Source: Bdellovibrionaceae bacterium UBA1609 (GTDB lineage Bacteria > Bdellovibrionota > Bdellovibrionia > Bdellovibrionales > UBA1609). Taken from it: 64,000 nucleotides of DNA. Location of the stretch: the NCBI GenBank assembly GCA_002321895.1, contig DCMZ01000008.1:388241-452240 (forward strand). The letters are read 5' to 3'. The notes below the pieces were generated by a model. It was not told where the DNA came from, made no database searches, and worked only from the letters and a program-made list of their open reading frames with translations. Numbering within the stretch: the stretch's first letter is position 1; every line of letters starts with the position of its first letter. Shown here in pieces: positions 1 to 9,085 of the stretch. The translations under genes and the position numbers were made by a program.

Positions 1-1359
1 AAGGTGGAAATTAAAGTGAAAAAATCCACGGGAGCCGGTGTTCACTGTGAAAATTTGACTTCGGCGGAATACCTCTCCTCTGACTATGTCTATATTATGG
101 GAGCGATTGAATCTAATTTGACCGGTAGTAGTGGGTCTAAATTGATGCCTAATGAAGTGATGTCTTTGTCGCAAGAGCTAGGGTTTAATTTACAACTCCC
201 TGAGAGTTCCGCCTCCGAGTATGATTTAGAATGGATTCTGCACCATCCAAGTAAAACTAAAATTCTCTCAACAGCGGTGACCCGCTTTGACGGCACTGTG
301 GAAGCGCCTTCGAAGCTATGGATCATGCTCGCGCTCTTTTCGGGAAAAGAAGAGGGTGAGTTTGATGTTCCAGGCGAAACTTTTCTAGATCACTTACAAT
401 CAGATTTTGATGTGAGTAAATCTGATGTGGCCTATGATCAAGGGATTAAGCCGCGTACTCATTTAAATGTAAAGCCAGAGCAGGTGCGCTTATCCGTGAG
501 TCAATTAGAGGGATATTTAAAATGTCCGTTTATTTTCACTGCCAGAAAGTTGTTTGGCCTGAATCAGTATCCCAGTTTGGATTTGGATATTGATCATATG
601 ACTCGTGGACAGATCATGCACAGAATTTTCGAGTTGTTGTTAGAAGAACCTTTAAAGTTATCTCGCGACAACAATGAGTTGGAGTCTTTGGTCATTCGGG
701 TTTTAAAAGAGAACGACATGACAGATGAATCCACCATTCGAAGGTATTTGAAGCCCTATGTGGATTTGTCTAAACGTTTTTTGTCTTTCGAGGCCGAGTG
801 GCGCAGTCAATTTCCTGAAACAGAAACTGTTGCCAGAGAGGTTTGCTTAAAAGGGTTTTGGGATATGGCCACGGGAACGTTGAATCCGGAGAAAGGGGAC
901 TTCCCTTTCATTGGTTTTGTGGATCGAGTGGATCAAAATTCCGAAGGGCATCTTAGTGTTGTGGACTACAAGTCTTCCGCCTCCTCAACGCGTAATCATG
1001 GTTCCTGGCTGAATAATGATCAGCTGCAGATGGCACTTTATTCTAAAGCTTTGGAGGCAGGACTGGCTCCAGACTTGAAGGGGGAAGTCGTGAGTGCCAA
1101 TTATTTTATTTCAAGAACCATGCAAAGAGATAAAGGTTTTGTGGTTAATGATGTGGGCCATGGCTTAACTCCGGATCCCAATCGAAGTTTAGGCATTACC
1201 AGCGAGGGTAAACAGAAGCTTTATAGAGACTCAATGGAAACAGTACAGTCAGTGGTAGAGAAAATTAAAGAGGGGCAATATGCTCCTGAGCCGCAAGATA
1301 AATTAACTTGTTATAGTTGTGATTGGCGAAACATTTGTAGAGCCAAGCATCTGATGTGA
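1..1359 (+). CDS. addB: AddB-like helicase-nuclease subunit, C-terminal part (5' end outside window)
   Basis: This is the C-terminal 450 or so residues of an AddB/RecB-type nuclease; the frame is open to the window edge, so the true start lies upstream. A PD-(D/E)XK nuclease core is visible: GQIMH near residue 204, then FVDRVD and VVDYKSS near 310-325 (metal-binding Asp and Asp-Tyr-Lys). One Cys at about 174 (LKCPF) and three near the end (C436, C439, C445 in CYSCDWRNIC) match the four-Cys iron-sulfur staple of AddB nuclease domains. The residues before it look like the end of an inactive helicase domain. It lies 7 bp upstream of addA, so the two probably form the AddAB end-resection enzyme that feeds RecA at double-strand breaks. 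The family assignment is strong; AddB rather than another RecB-like nuclease is inferred from the Cys pattern and the neighbour. Confidence 0.82.
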   Translation, partial: KVEIKVKKSTGAGVHCENLTSAEYLSSDYVYIMGAIESNLTGSSGSKLMPNEVMSLSQELGFNLQLPESSASEYDLEWILHHPSKTKILSTAVTRFDGTVEAPSKLWIMLALFSGKEEGEFDVPGETFLDHLQSDFDVSKSDVAYDQGIKPRTHLNVKPEQVRLSVSQLEGYLKCPFIFTARKLFGLNQYPSLDLDIDHMTRGQIMHRIFELLLEEPLKLSRDNNELESLVIRVLKENDMTDESTIRRYLKPYVDLSKRFLSFEAEWRSQFPETETVAREVCLKGFWDMATGTLNPEKGDFPFIGFVDRVDQNSEGHLSVVDYKSSASSTRNHGSWLNNDQLQMALYSKALEAGLAPDLKGEVVSANYFISRTMQRDKGFVVNDVGHGLTPDPNRSLGITSEGKQKLYRDSMETVQSVVEKIKEGQYAPEPQDKLTCYSCDWRNICRAKHLM

Positions 1360-1366
1360 GGAAAAT

Positions 1367-4300
1367 GTGATTAAAGATCAAATAGTAAGAGCTGGTGCCG
1401 GGGCAGGTAAGACCACATGGTTGACTCAACAGGTGTTTGAGTTGGCGGATGCCTTCTCCAAAGAGCATTCTCAATTACCAAAGATTGTGGTCACTACTTT
1501 TACCCGAAAGGCCACTCAGGAATTGAGGGAGCGTTTGGTGTTGAAGGCTTGCGAAGAGCAGAGGCCCGATCTCATTAAGTATGTATCTTCTCAAAGTCAG
1601 CTGTTTATTACGACAATACATGGGGTGTTGGCTAATTTCGTTAGAACCTATGGCCACCTGATGGGTTTCGATAACGATTTTCAGATTCTCACAGAGCAAG
1701 GTTCTGTTCAAATGAGCAAACGAATCCTTAAATCATTAAGTGAAGAAGGGGTTTTGGACAGAGAACTTCTCGAGCAATTTGGTTTCGATAAACTATTGAA
1801 TCTTTCTCGGCGCTACTATGAATTCTGGTTGCAATGTCCCGATGGGCAATCAGTGGAAATTGAGGATCTACGCTCGGCCCTAAGGGCAGAGCTCAGTGAA
1901 TATGCTCGCGGTTTTAAGTTTTTATCTTCTGCGATCCAAGGCCAAGCCGAGGACCAAAAATGGCTGGATTACGGCAGCGGACTGGATCGAATCGGTACTG
2001 CTTTAATGCAGCAAACAGAAAACCCAGCCATGGTGGCTCAGGAAGAGATTGGTCGATTGGGTAGAAAGCCGTCGCTATCTAAAAAGGATCCCCAAATTGA
2101 TCCGGAGCTGGATGATCAATTAAAGACATTTATGAAAGATGCAAAAGCATTCCTTTCAGATGATGTGGTAAATACATCGCTTTGGCCTGACTATTTAAAC
2201 TATTATTCTAAATTTCGTGATTTAATGATGGAGTTTTGTCCCCGCTTTATTGAGGAGAAGCAGCTGCTGGGGCAATTTGAAATGGTGGACCTGGAGCTCC
2301 TAGTCTATAAGTCATTGCGTGACTATCCTCAGTTAGCGGAGGATTACTCAGAGCTCTGGGATCATTGGCTGGTGGACGAGTTCCAGGATACCAGCCCAAT
2401 TCAGGTTCAACTCATTGGTGCATTATCTCAAGGTAAGCCCATGTATGTTGTGGGGGATCCACAACAATCTATTTATCTTTTCCGTGGGGCGAACTCTAAA
2501 GTATTTGATCTCAAAGAAAAGGAAATCATCTCTTCCGGTGGAAAGGCGACTCCTCTTCGAAAAAATTATCGTTCCGAGCCTGAGCTGCTGGAATTTTTTA
2601 ATGATTTTTTCAAAGATCTTGGTACGCAGTTTAATCCGATGCAGCCTCGTGAAGTCCCTTCAGATCCTAAAAAGATTGTCTCTGAAATTGCGTTGATAGA
2701 ACCCGGAGATGAAAGTAAGCAGAATGAAAATAAGGCCATTGCGGATCGAATCTTGAGATTGAATTCCCAAGGTGTTGGTTTTGAAGAAATCTGTATTTTG
2801 GCCCGCACGAATAAGTCTCTCGAAGAAATCTCAGCTTTTTTAAATGAGTATAACATTCCTACGCGTGTGCATGCAGCCAGCGGGTTTTATCAAAGACAAG
2901 AGGTCATCGATGCCATGTTTTTGATAAAGTTTTTAGTGAACCCCCATGATGACTTTTCGTTGGTGGGACTCTTGCGATCTCCTTGGGTGGAATGTACGGA
3001 TCAACAAATTTATGAATGGGTTTCGGAGAGTAACGAAAAATCCCTCTATAGTTTTCTGGTACAAAACGAGCAAGTGCCGGTTCAGCTTAAAGAGTATCAA
3101 TCCGTTCGAAAAGAAGAGGGGATTGTACAAGCATTCGCACGTTTTATTTTAGAGACGGACTATCTAAGATCTTCCCGAATCTATGATCCCACTGGGCGAA
3201 GAGAGAGTAATATTCTTAAGCTTTTACATATTTTGTCGGAAGAGGAAACCCGTCCAGGATTCAATATTTTGGATTTTATTACTCATAAGGAGATGGTGCA
3301 GGACTCAATGGATTCTTCTTCTGAATCCGATGCCGTCGCTGCTGTAGAGCCCAAGCGAGTGAATTTGATGACGATTCATGCGTCTAAGGGGCTTAAGTTT
3401 AATCATGTGATAGTGCCTTTTCTGCACAAGCGCCCATCTCTTACAGCTCAGCAGGATTTTGTTGGGGATACGGATTATGGGAAGTGGGCCTTTTCCATCC
3501 CAATTGGTGAAGACTCAAAGTTTAAAGGAAATATTTTTTCTAAATCCAAAATTTCTCAGCTGCGAGAGCGGGAGATTCTCGAAAATGACCGGCTGCTTTA
3601 TGTGGCACTCACGCGGGCGGCTCAATCTGTATTTCTAAGCTTTGTGGAGAATCCTCAGACTTTATCATGGGCGCAGAGAATGCAATTGAATCTAGATAAA
3701 GAGACCGTGCATATGGCGAAGTATTCCTACCAAGTGTTACGAGGGCCTTGGGAAGTGACTCCGTTACCTGTGGAAGGTTCAAAGAGTGATTCGAAACAGA
3801 ATGCTCCCTATGCCGGAGTTGAAGAGGCTAAGGATCTCTCTTTATCTACTTACAGTGTTTCATCGCTATTGGAAGACTCTGCAATGGACAAAGCGAAGGG
3901 GAGTCAACCAGCTAAGGAAGTAAAACCTCTAGCCCCTTTACTAGCAAAAACGGCGAAGGGAACGTTAATCCATAGGCTGATGGAGACATTGAAAGTTGAT
4001 TTTAATTTTGATTTTGAATCCGTGGCACAGGATTGGTTTGGGGATGAAGCTGACGAGGCTCTGAATGCCATCGATTATGTAAGAGGATTGCAAGATCCTC
4101 CTTTGAAAGAAATCATCCACAATGGTCATGTGGAGTGGGGATTTCAACTTCTGACCAAAGAGGGCATCATGGAAGGTCAGATTGATCTTTGGGGTTTGGA
4201 TGCCAAGGGCAACGTTTGGTTGGTGGATTATAAATCCGGCCAGGAGAAATACAAAGCCAAGGCATTTGAGCAGTTAAAAATATATGCTCAAGCACTGCGA

Positions 4301-4378
4301 GCTAAAGGTATTGATAAGGAGATCAACTTGGCTGTCATCTACCCCATGTCTCAATCCGTTTTTACGAGCACCTGTTAG
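1367..4378 (+). CDS. addA: AddA-type UvrD-family helicase/nuclease
   Basis: A 1003-residue superfamily 1A helicase fused to a C-terminal nuclease. In order: Walker A GAGAGKTT (residues 9-16), motif Ia TTFTRKATQELRER, Walker B/motif II DEFQD near 337, motif III VVGDPQQSIYLFRG near 361, motif IV RKNYRSE, motif V MTIHASKGLKF near 667, and motif VI YVALTRA near 745. The C terminus has GTLIHRLME (about 865), GQIDLWG and LVDYKSG (about 954), a complete RecB-type nuclease. It starts with GTG preceded by GAGGAA and follows the addB-like gene by 7 bp. Having both helicase and nuclease active sites next to an AddB-like gene points to AddAB rather than RecBCD. The role is processing of DNA double-strand ends in the cytoplasm. 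Confidence 0.9.
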   Translation: MIKDQIVRAGAGAGKTTWLTQQVFELADAFSKEHSQLPKIVVTTFTRKATQELRERLVLKACEEQRPDLIKYVSSQSQLFITTIHGVLANFVRTYGHLMGFDNDFQILTEQGSVQMSKRILKSLSEEGVLDRELLEQFGFDKLLNLSRRYYEFWLQCPDGQSVEIEDLRSALRAELSEYARGFKFLSSAIQGQAEDQKWLDYGSGLDRIGTALMQQTENPAMVAQEEIGRLGRKPSLSKKDPQIDPELDDQLKTFMKDAKAFLSDDVVNTSLWPDYLNYYSKFRDLMMEFCPRFIEEKQLLGQFEMVDLELLVYKSLRDYPQLAEDYSELWDHWLVDEFQDTSPIQVQLIGALSQGKPMYVVGDPQQSIYLFRGANSKVFDLKEKEIISSGGKATPLRKNYRSEPELLEFFNDFFKDLGTQFNPMQPREVPSDPKKIVSEIALIEPGDESKQNENKAIADRILRLNSQGVGFEEICILARTNKSLEEISAFLNEYNIPTRVHAASGFYQRQEVIDAMFLIKFLVNPHDDFSLVGLLRSPWVECTDQQIYEWVSESNEKSLYSFLVQNEQVPVQLKEYQSVRKEEGIVQAFARFILETDYLRSSRIYDPTGRRESNILKLLHILSEEETRPGFNILDFITHKEMVQDSMDSSSESDAVAAVEPKRVNLMTIHASKGLKFNHVIVPFLHKRPSLTAQQDFVGDTDYGKWAFSIPIGEDSKFKGNIFSKSKISQLREREILENDRLLYVALTRAAQSVFLSFVENPQTLSWAQRMQLNLDKETVHMAKYSYQVLRGPWEVTPLPVEGSKSDSKQNAPYAGVEEAKDLSLSTYSVSSLLEDSAMDKAKGSQPAKEVKPLAPLLAKTAKGTLIHRLMETLKVDFNFDFESVAQDWFGDEADEALNAIDYVRGLQDPPLKEIIHNGHVEWGFQLLTKEGIMEGQIDLWGLDAKGNVWLVDYKSGQEKYKAKAFEQLKIYAQALRAKGIDKEINLAVIYPMSQSVFTSTC

Positions 4379-4384
4379 AAGAAT

Positions 4385-4411
4385 ACGGAATAGGGCTGGA
4401 CCCTACTCCGT
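4385..4411. terminator. hairpin between convergent addA and TIGR02147 genes
   Basis: An 11-bp inverted repeat with one mismatch (4385-4395 against 4401-4411, 5-nt loop) lies just after the addA stop and overlaps the last codons of the minus-strand gene. Neither side has a clear U-tract, so it may be a weak bidirectional terminator. Confidence 0.45.
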
Positions 4412-5254
4412 AACTTTAAATAAGTAGACACCCAGTTGAACCAACTCCTCTGGATCCTGTTCATCTTTTAGCCAGCCGATGATCTCTTCTTGGAAGGAGC
4501 GCATTTTCTCTTTTAATTGAGGGATGGTTTCTCTTCGGATGGGTATATTTATGAGGCCCAACTCGCGCTCTTCGCTATCAATGACCTCAAGCATTTTTGA
4601 CCAATTGGCTAGGGTAGAGGCATGATGGCGATTGATGAGTAGCTCGTTGTAGCTGTTGCCCGTAGAGAGAACAGGTTCTGTCTGTTGCCACTTTCCATTT
4701 TTAATTCCAACAAATCCCGATTGCAGAAGTAAATTCAAAGATTCCTCAGCCTGTTCCACAGTAATTAGACCTTTAAGTCTTTCTACAATCCAACTGGCTT
4801 CCGGCTTAAAGCCCTCTAGTGCCACCAATTCCCGTACCAACAGATGATACCACTTTTCTATGATAGCACTTTGTGTTTCCGCCAACTCTGTTGAACAGAG
4901 CCTTTTGGATAAAATAAGGAGCTGCTTTTGAGCTTCTATCCGCTCATTTTGGTCGACGGCATTGTCCAGTCGAACCAGGCTTACGAAAAATTCTTCCTCA
5001 ATTCCAGAAAGGCCCAGGGCCCGAGCCACCGAGTGGCTAAGTGCATTGGATAGATTTCTCTTACCGCCTATAACCATTTGCATGTAATTGGGGCTTTTAA
5101 CACCTACAGTTTGTGAGAACTGTCGGTAAGAAAAAGAATCTCTTACCGACTTTTTAAAATTGTAGCTGTCTTGCATGAGTTGCCGATAGCAATCATAGTT
5201 GATCACTTCCGGACGCTGTACTTCAGCGGGGTTCACTGTTGGCTCCAAAGGCAT
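4403..5254 (-). CDS. TIGR02147 family regulator
   Basis: A cytoplasmic protein of 283 residues of the TIGR02147 family, first described as a paralogous family in Fibrobacter and Bdellovibrio. The hallmark N-terminal stretch is present: Tyr-rich start (NYDCYRQLMQDSY), then FSYRQFSQTVGVKSPNYM and VIGGKRNLS, a helix-turn-helix-like segment resembling Xre-type DNA binding. The start at 5254 is chosen because AGGAG lies 4 bases before it (complement of 5259-5263); the frame continues upstream to 5359, but that part would lie inside the previous gene. The gene overlaps the end of the secreted-protein gene at 5233 by 22 bp, so the two are translationally coupled. DNA binding and regulation of the linked exported proteins are inferences. 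Confidence 0.8.
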   Translation of the reverse strand: MPLEPTVNPAEVQRPEVINYDCYRQLMQDSYNFKKSVRDSFSYRQFSQTVGVKSPNYMQMVIGGKRNLSNALSHSVARALGLSGIEEEFFVSLVRLDNAVDQNERIEAQKQLLILSKRLCSTELAETQSAIIEKWYHLLVRELVALEGFKPEASWIVERLKGLITVEQAEESLNLLLQSGFVGIKNGKWQQTEPVLSTGNSYNELLINRHHASTLANWSKMLEVIDSEERELGLINIPIRRETIPQLKEKMRSFQEEIIGWLKDEQDPEELVQLGVYLFKVTE

Positions 5255-5763
5255 TGATCTCCTAGGAGGTCGATCCCTTGCACCACTCTTTGGATTTGGA
5301 TTTCCAATCCCGGCCGAGGAACATTCATATAGCTGACAACACCACGCCCTTCGCCCCAAGTGACCAGGTAGTTGATGTTTCTACCGTTGCGTTTTCTAAA
5401 CACAAGGGCGCACTCGGCTAAGGGGAGTTGTAAATCCGCTTCGTCCCAACCCAAATCCCAAAGTTTATCGATCACTTGGTTTTTGCTAAGCCCAAATAGA
5501 TCCATGCTGTTTTTCAATGGAGACATATTGATGTCCAAAACAACGCCACGACCAATGGGGCTGGCCAGGTGTAGAAAACTGTAATCTTCGATTCTGATAC
5601 TGCCATCGGTGAACTCATCGATGTCGTATCTTTGCATGGGGAGGTCCGCTTGAAAGCCTTCCGCTTCGTCTATGATTCTTTTATTTCCAACATGGGAAAT
5701 GGCCATGGCCCCTAAGGGGACCATGGTTAGCAAAGTGATGATAGATAAAATCAAACTCTTCAT
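5233..5763 (-). CDS. exported hypothetical protein
   Basis: A 176-residue protein of unknown function. Residues 1-21 form a signal peptide (MKSLILSIITLLTMVPLGAM) with a likely cleavage after the following Ala. No lipobox is present. The mature part has two cysteines, near 118 (ECALVF) and 170 (DQCLW), which could form a disulfide. It sits between another exported-protein gene (17 bp upstream in the direction of transcription) and the TIGR02147 regulator it overlaps. I do not recognise the family. Confidence 0.6.
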   Translation of the reverse strand: MKSLILSIITLLTMVPLGAMAISHVGNKRIIDEAEGFQADLPMQRYDIDEFTDGSIRIEDYSFLHLASPIGRGVVLDINMSPLKNSMDLFGLSKNQVIDKLWDLGWDEADLQLPLAECALVFRKRNGRNINYLVTWGEGRGVVSYMNVPRPGLEIQIQRVVQGIDLLGDQCLWSQQ

Positions 5764-5780
5764 TTTATTTCACCCAACCC

Positions 5781-6605
5781 TTAATTCGGGTCTCTGTGAA
5801 TAATAGTAAATCCAAATCCATCTTTAAATGTACAGTCTGAGGGTACGTCTGAATTAGGGTTTGATACTATCGGATCGACTTCGTCCTCTGTGGGGGGTTG
5901 ACTGTCTGAACATGATAGGGTCGCGCCATCACCGCTCAAAGAAGTGAGAACACTTTTTGCTTGCAGGTCTAATGTGCCAGCTACAGCACCTTGAAATCGA
6001 TTCATAATGTAGATACCATCATCTGGTTCGTACTCGTTTTGATCCACGTAAGCCCAAGAGCCAAAAAGTTTTACATCAACAAGCTCTGGAGAGGACTCAA
6101 AGATTTTATGTTTTCCCTCTAATCCGTAAAGGGAAACTGTGGCTACTCCCATGCCATCGTCGACAACAGTTCCACAACTGGCTTTTTCTAAGTCAAACGA
6201 TAGGAACTGATGGTCTTCGATGGGGCGATCGGGAAGTGCATAAATGGTGAATCCAGTTGTTTTATTACAAATAGTTTCAGTGACGGCTTCGTAGCTCCCA
6301 TCGTCTCCAGCCGTCCATTTTGTTCGGTTCATTTCTACTTCGGCATAGGCCCATCGTTTGGGTTGCAAGCGAATCTCTTCAAGCTCATTACCAATTCCAT
6401 CTGTAGGATTGAGTGCCTTTAGGTCCACTCCGGGTTTAAGTCGGCTTTGGATTTTTGCCAGAGTTTTATTGTTCGGGCTGTAGATGCCAACGATTTTTCC
6501 TTCGTCATTGGTGTGAGTGATAACGTTGGATTTAATATCTAATCCGCTGGCATAGCTGAAAGTGCTGGCTAAAAATGTGAGCAGTGTAAGTGTTAGTTTT
6601 TTCAT
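5781..6605 (-). CDS. exported hypothetical protein
   Basis: A 274-residue secreted or periplasmic protein, first gene of a three-gene minus-strand operon ending with the TIGR02147 regulator. The start at 6605 is set by a perfect AGGAGG six bases before ATG and by the signal peptide that follows (MKKLTLTLLTFLASTFSYA, cleavage after YASG). The frame extends 31 codons further upstream but has no such signals. The mature protein has cysteines near 137, 168, 253 and 262 and an acidic Pro-rich linker (PPTEDEVDP) before a short C-terminal segment. No family recognised. Confidence 0.6.
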   Translation of the reverse strand: MKKLTLTLLTFLASTFSYASGLDIKSNVITHTNDEGKIVGIYSPNNKTLAKIQSRLKPGVDLKALNPTDGIGNELEEIRLQPKRWAYAEVEMNRTKWTAGDDGSYEAVTETICNKTTGFTIYALPDRPIEDHQFLSFDLEKASCGTVVDDGMGVATVSLYGLEGKHKIFESSPELVDVKLFGSWAYVDQNEYEPDDGIYIMNRFQGAVAGTLDLQAKSVLTSLSGDGATLSCSDSQPPTEDEVDPIVSNPNSDVPSDCTFKDGFGFTIIHRDPN

Positions 6606-6848
6606 TGTTGTCCTCCTAGACGTATATTTTTTAAAAATCATCGATGACAAAGTTAGGTTCATCCATGGCGAGAGAAAAAACAATAGGGCAGTCTTCATTT
6701 TCGAAGACTACAAGTTTACAGGACCAAGGTCTGGAGAGTTGGATTATAGGTTCTAATAAGGAGGTGTTGCGCAAAACCTAGGAAAAACATTCTTTTCAAG
6801 TGAAATTGGGGGGCAGGCAATGAGCCAAATGTGAGTGCGGCTATATGA

Positions 6849-7370
6849 TTAAGCGCCACCGCCACCACTGGGAACAGCAATCGTGAATCCAAATCCTAAA
6901 TACATGGAGGTCCCAGGATTCACGTTAAATTTCATGTCTCCGCGAAACCAGACTCCGGGAGCGATTCGATTGAGGATGCCCCCTCCGACGTGACCGCTGC
7001 CTCGGGTGATTTCTTCACCGTTAGCGCCTTGATAATCGATGAGATCGATACCTATATAGACATGACCCACAAGAGTTTCTACGGGAATGTTGGCTCGGGC
7101 ACTGATGTGTACATCATTCCACTTTACACCTTCGCCATTTCCGCCAATATAGCCGAATTCAGTGGTAACTCCACCCCAGCCTATTCCACCACGTAGACCC
7201 CAAAGTGGTATAATCTCCGTAGCACCATCAATCTGGTTGGGTAATAATCGACCCATGTGAAAACCAAATTCATACCCATCCAACTCTTGCAAAAGTGCGG
7301 ACTCGGATTGGTTTTGTCCAAAGGCGTAGGGGCCAATCAATATGAGTAATAACGCTAATAGCCTGGTCAT
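6849..7370 (-). CDS. exported protein, probable small outer-membrane beta-barrel
   Basis: A 173-residue protein with a clear signal peptide (MTRLLALLLILIGPYAFG, cleavage before QNQ). The mature chain is Gly-rich and alternates polar and hydrophobic residues in short stretches (GLRGGIGWGGVTTEFGYIGG, GTSMYLGFGFTIAV), as in small outer-membrane barrels, but it does not end with the usual aromatic residue: the last residues are GGGGA. It is divergent from the hydrolase gene at 7525. No specific family is recognised, and the barrel call is an inference from strand pattern. Confidence 0.55.
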   Translation of the reverse strand: MTRLLALLLILIGPYAFGQNQSESALLQELDGYEFGFHMGRLLPNQIDGATEIIPLWGLRGGIGWGGVTTEFGYIGGNGEGVKWNDVHISARANIPVETLVGHVYIGIDLIDYQGANGEEITRGSGHVGGGILNRIAPGVWFRGDMKFNVNPGTSMYLGFGFTIAVPSGGGGA

Positions 7371-7407
7371 ATCCTTATTTTACATAGGCTAAAGCCAGGT
7401 GTATATA

Positions 7408-7444
7408 CAATTGCAAAGGCGCATGCCCTTTGGTCAAGCAATTG
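7408..7444. repeat. nested inverted repeat in divergent intergenic region
   Basis: Outer arms CAATTGC (7408-7414) and GCAATTG (7438-7444) enclose inner arms AAAGG/CCTTT, followed on the plus strand by five T. Both flanking genes point away from it, so a terminator role is unlikely; an operator or a short-transcript hairpin are possible. Confidence 0.4.
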
Positions 7445-7466
7445 CTTTTTAAGGACGCATTAGTCA

Positions 7467-7495
7467 TTCACCTATTTTTCCCGATAGTCTATGAT
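7467..7495 (+). promoter_or_regulatory. candidate sigma-70 promoter for the hydrolase gene
   Basis: TTCACC (7467-7472), a 17-bp spacer and TATGAT (7490-7495) lie 29 bp before the ATG at 7525. The -10 matches 5 of 6 consensus bases and the -35 matches 4 of 6. Confidence 0.4.
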
Positions 7496-7524
7496 AGAGG
7501 ACAGGAAAAGAAAGAGGCTTAATC

Positions 7525-8364
7525 ATGTCAAATCGTTTCGAAGGTTCAATAGAAGGCTATCGAGATATCGAGTTGTTCACTCAAAGTTGGCGCAGTAGTG
7601 ATAACCATAAGGGAACACTCATTGTGACTCACGGTATTGCTGAACATTCTGATTGCTATCATGATTTTGCCGGATTTTTTAATTCCAAAGGATGGGATGT
7701 ATTTGCCTGGGATCTTCGTGGCCATGGCCGATCCGAGGGCCAACGAGGTTATATCGAGTCCTTTGATTACTTTGAGCAGGATTTGCGTAAAGTTATTGAG
7801 TTTGTAAAGACCGAAAAAGAGGGGCCGTATGTTTTATTTGGTCACTCAATGGGTGGCTTAATTACGGCAAAAAACTTAATTGCTTATGGGGCGCAAGGCG
7901 CTTCGGCAGTGGTGTTTAGTGCGCCGGCTTTTGGTGTAGGCGTAGAAGTTCCTTTTGTAAAAGATTTTGCAGCAGGACTATTAGCAAATTTGACTCCGAG
8001 ACTAACTTTAAGCAATGAAATTAATTTTGAAGATCTACATCACAATGCAAAACTCCATGAGGAGTACAAAAAAGATCCGCTTCGGCATGATCGCATTTCT
8101 CCCAAGCTGTATGTGGAGATGCAACAGGCCTTTCAACAGGGGATTCGATTTGCTAAAAACATCGAAATTCCTGCATTGGTTCAATTGGCTGGGCAGGAGA
8201 AAGTTGTTAACAACGAGGCTACTCAGGTTTTTTATAACTCTTTAGGTTCGAAAACCAAAAAGTTAGTGAGCTATACGGATAGTTATCATGAGATTTATGT
8301 GGATTTGGAAAAAGAGCAGGCGCAAAAAGATATGATGGAATTTCTGCAGGAGCTAGGCTTATGA
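7525..8364 (+). CDS. alpha/beta hydrolase, monoacylglycerol lipase/lysophospholipase type
   Basis: A 279-residue alpha/beta-hydrolase of the serine aminopeptidase S33/Hydrolase_4 group. The oxyanion-hole motif HGIAEHS is near residue 37, the nucleophile elbow GHSMGG near 111-116, and the catalytic His in SYHEIYVD near 256; the acid is probably in the AGQEKVV region before it. WDLRGHGRSEG is typical of monoglyceride lipases and PldB-like lysophospholipases. There is no signal peptide, so it acts in the cytosol or at the inner membrane face. The stop overlaps the ATG of the following lipoprotein gene. A role in lipid turnover is likely for the family; the substrate is unknown. Confidence 0.82.
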   Translation: MSNRFEGSIEGYRDIELFTQSWRSSDNHKGTLIVTHGIAEHSDCYHDFAGFFNSKGWDVFAWDLRGHGRSEGQRGYIESFDYFEQDLRKVIEFVKTEKEGPYVLFGHSMGGLITAKNLIAYGAQGASAVVFSAPAFGVGVEVPFVKDFAAGLLANLTPRLTLSNEINFEDLHHNAKLHEEYKKDPLRHDRISPKLYVEMQQAFQQGIRFAKNIEIPALVQLAGQEKVVNNEATQVFYNSLGSKTKKLVSYTDSYHEIYVDLEKEQAQKDMMEFLQELGL

Positions 8365-8951
8365 AGTTTGTTGGGTTAAGTTTGTTAGCGCTAGTATTGA
8401 TTGGATGCTCCAGTTCGGCTAAAAAACTGGAGGGAGTTCCAGAGCCAAGGCTTTCGGATGACAAGTATTCAGAATTGATCGAAAGTCACACAAAAAAAGA
8501 TGAGCGTTATGATGGGTTGCAGAACCTTTATCACCTTCATGTAACAATATTAAATAGCAAAGTGAATGGTGCGCGCATCGATCGTATTCGATACTTTAAT
8601 CGGCTAGATCAAGAAAAGTCGTCACAGATGCGTGAAAAAAGCTTTCAAGAAATGTCGGCTTATGCTCAGTATTTCGTCAGTTATTATTCGCCAGATAAAG
8701 ACCTCCAAAAGCTTCCCAATATGTGGAATTTTTATTTAGAGCACAACGGCGTAAAGTATGAGGGTAAGGTTCGTCACGTTACTAAGCGAAGTTTTGAAAT
8801 TCGAAGGCTTTACCCGCATATTGATAGGTGGAGTAAGCCCTACATTATCGAGTTCCCCATACCAATGAGTGAGGTGGAGAAGAATCCCTCCACATTCATC
8901 ATGACAGGGGCGGCTGGGACCTCTCAGTTTACTTTTTCACCCAGTTTATAA
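8361..8951 (+). CDS. lipoprotein of unknown function
   Basis: A 196-residue predicted lipoprotein. The signal peptide MKFVGLSLLALVLIGCSS ends in a good lipobox (LIGC, Cys 16) followed by Ser-Ser, which does not suggest inner-membrane retention by the Asp+2 rule. The rest is a mixed alpha/beta region with many basic and aromatic residues and no motif I recognise. It overlaps the hydrolase stop by 4 bp (ATGA), so the two are coupled and may act on the same membrane substrate. Confidence 0.65.
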   Translation: MKFVGLSLLALVLIGCSSSAKKLEGVPEPRLSDDKYSELIESHTKKDERYDGLQNLYHLHVTILNSKVNGARIDRIRYFNRLDQEKSSQMREKSFQEMSAYAQYFVSYYSPDKDLQKLPNMWNFYLEHNGVKYEGKVRHVTKRSFEIRRLYPHIDRWSKPYIIEFPIPMSEVEKNPSTFIMTGAAGTSQFTFSPSL

Positions 8952-9010
8952 GATGAGCAATTATTGCTTCGCGTTAATTATGTAATATCATAAGTTATTT
9001 CCCTCACCTC

Positions 9011-9040
9011 TGGACTTAATGTGGTTCCTATTTCTAAAAT
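9011..9040 (+). promoter_or_regulatory. candidate sigma-70 promoter for the signalling pair
   Basis: TGGACT (9011-9016), an 18-bp spacer and TAAAAT (9035-9040) lie 45 bp before the GTG start at 9086. The -10 matches 5 of 6 bases, the -35 4 of 6. Confidence 0.35.
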
Positions 9041-9085
9041 AGAAGGGGCTCGTTGAGCGTTTTTATGGCAACCAGGGAAGGTTGA

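Noticed and set aside
6621..6650. TTGTCA/TATACG pair on the minus strand before the exported-protein gene
   Set aside because: The implied start site (about 6615) would remove the AGGAGG needed for translation.
7460..7488. FliA-like TTAG-N16-CCCGATAG before the hydrolase gene
   Set aside because: Only two of four bases match in the -35 part; the sigma-70 motif at 7467-7495 fits better.
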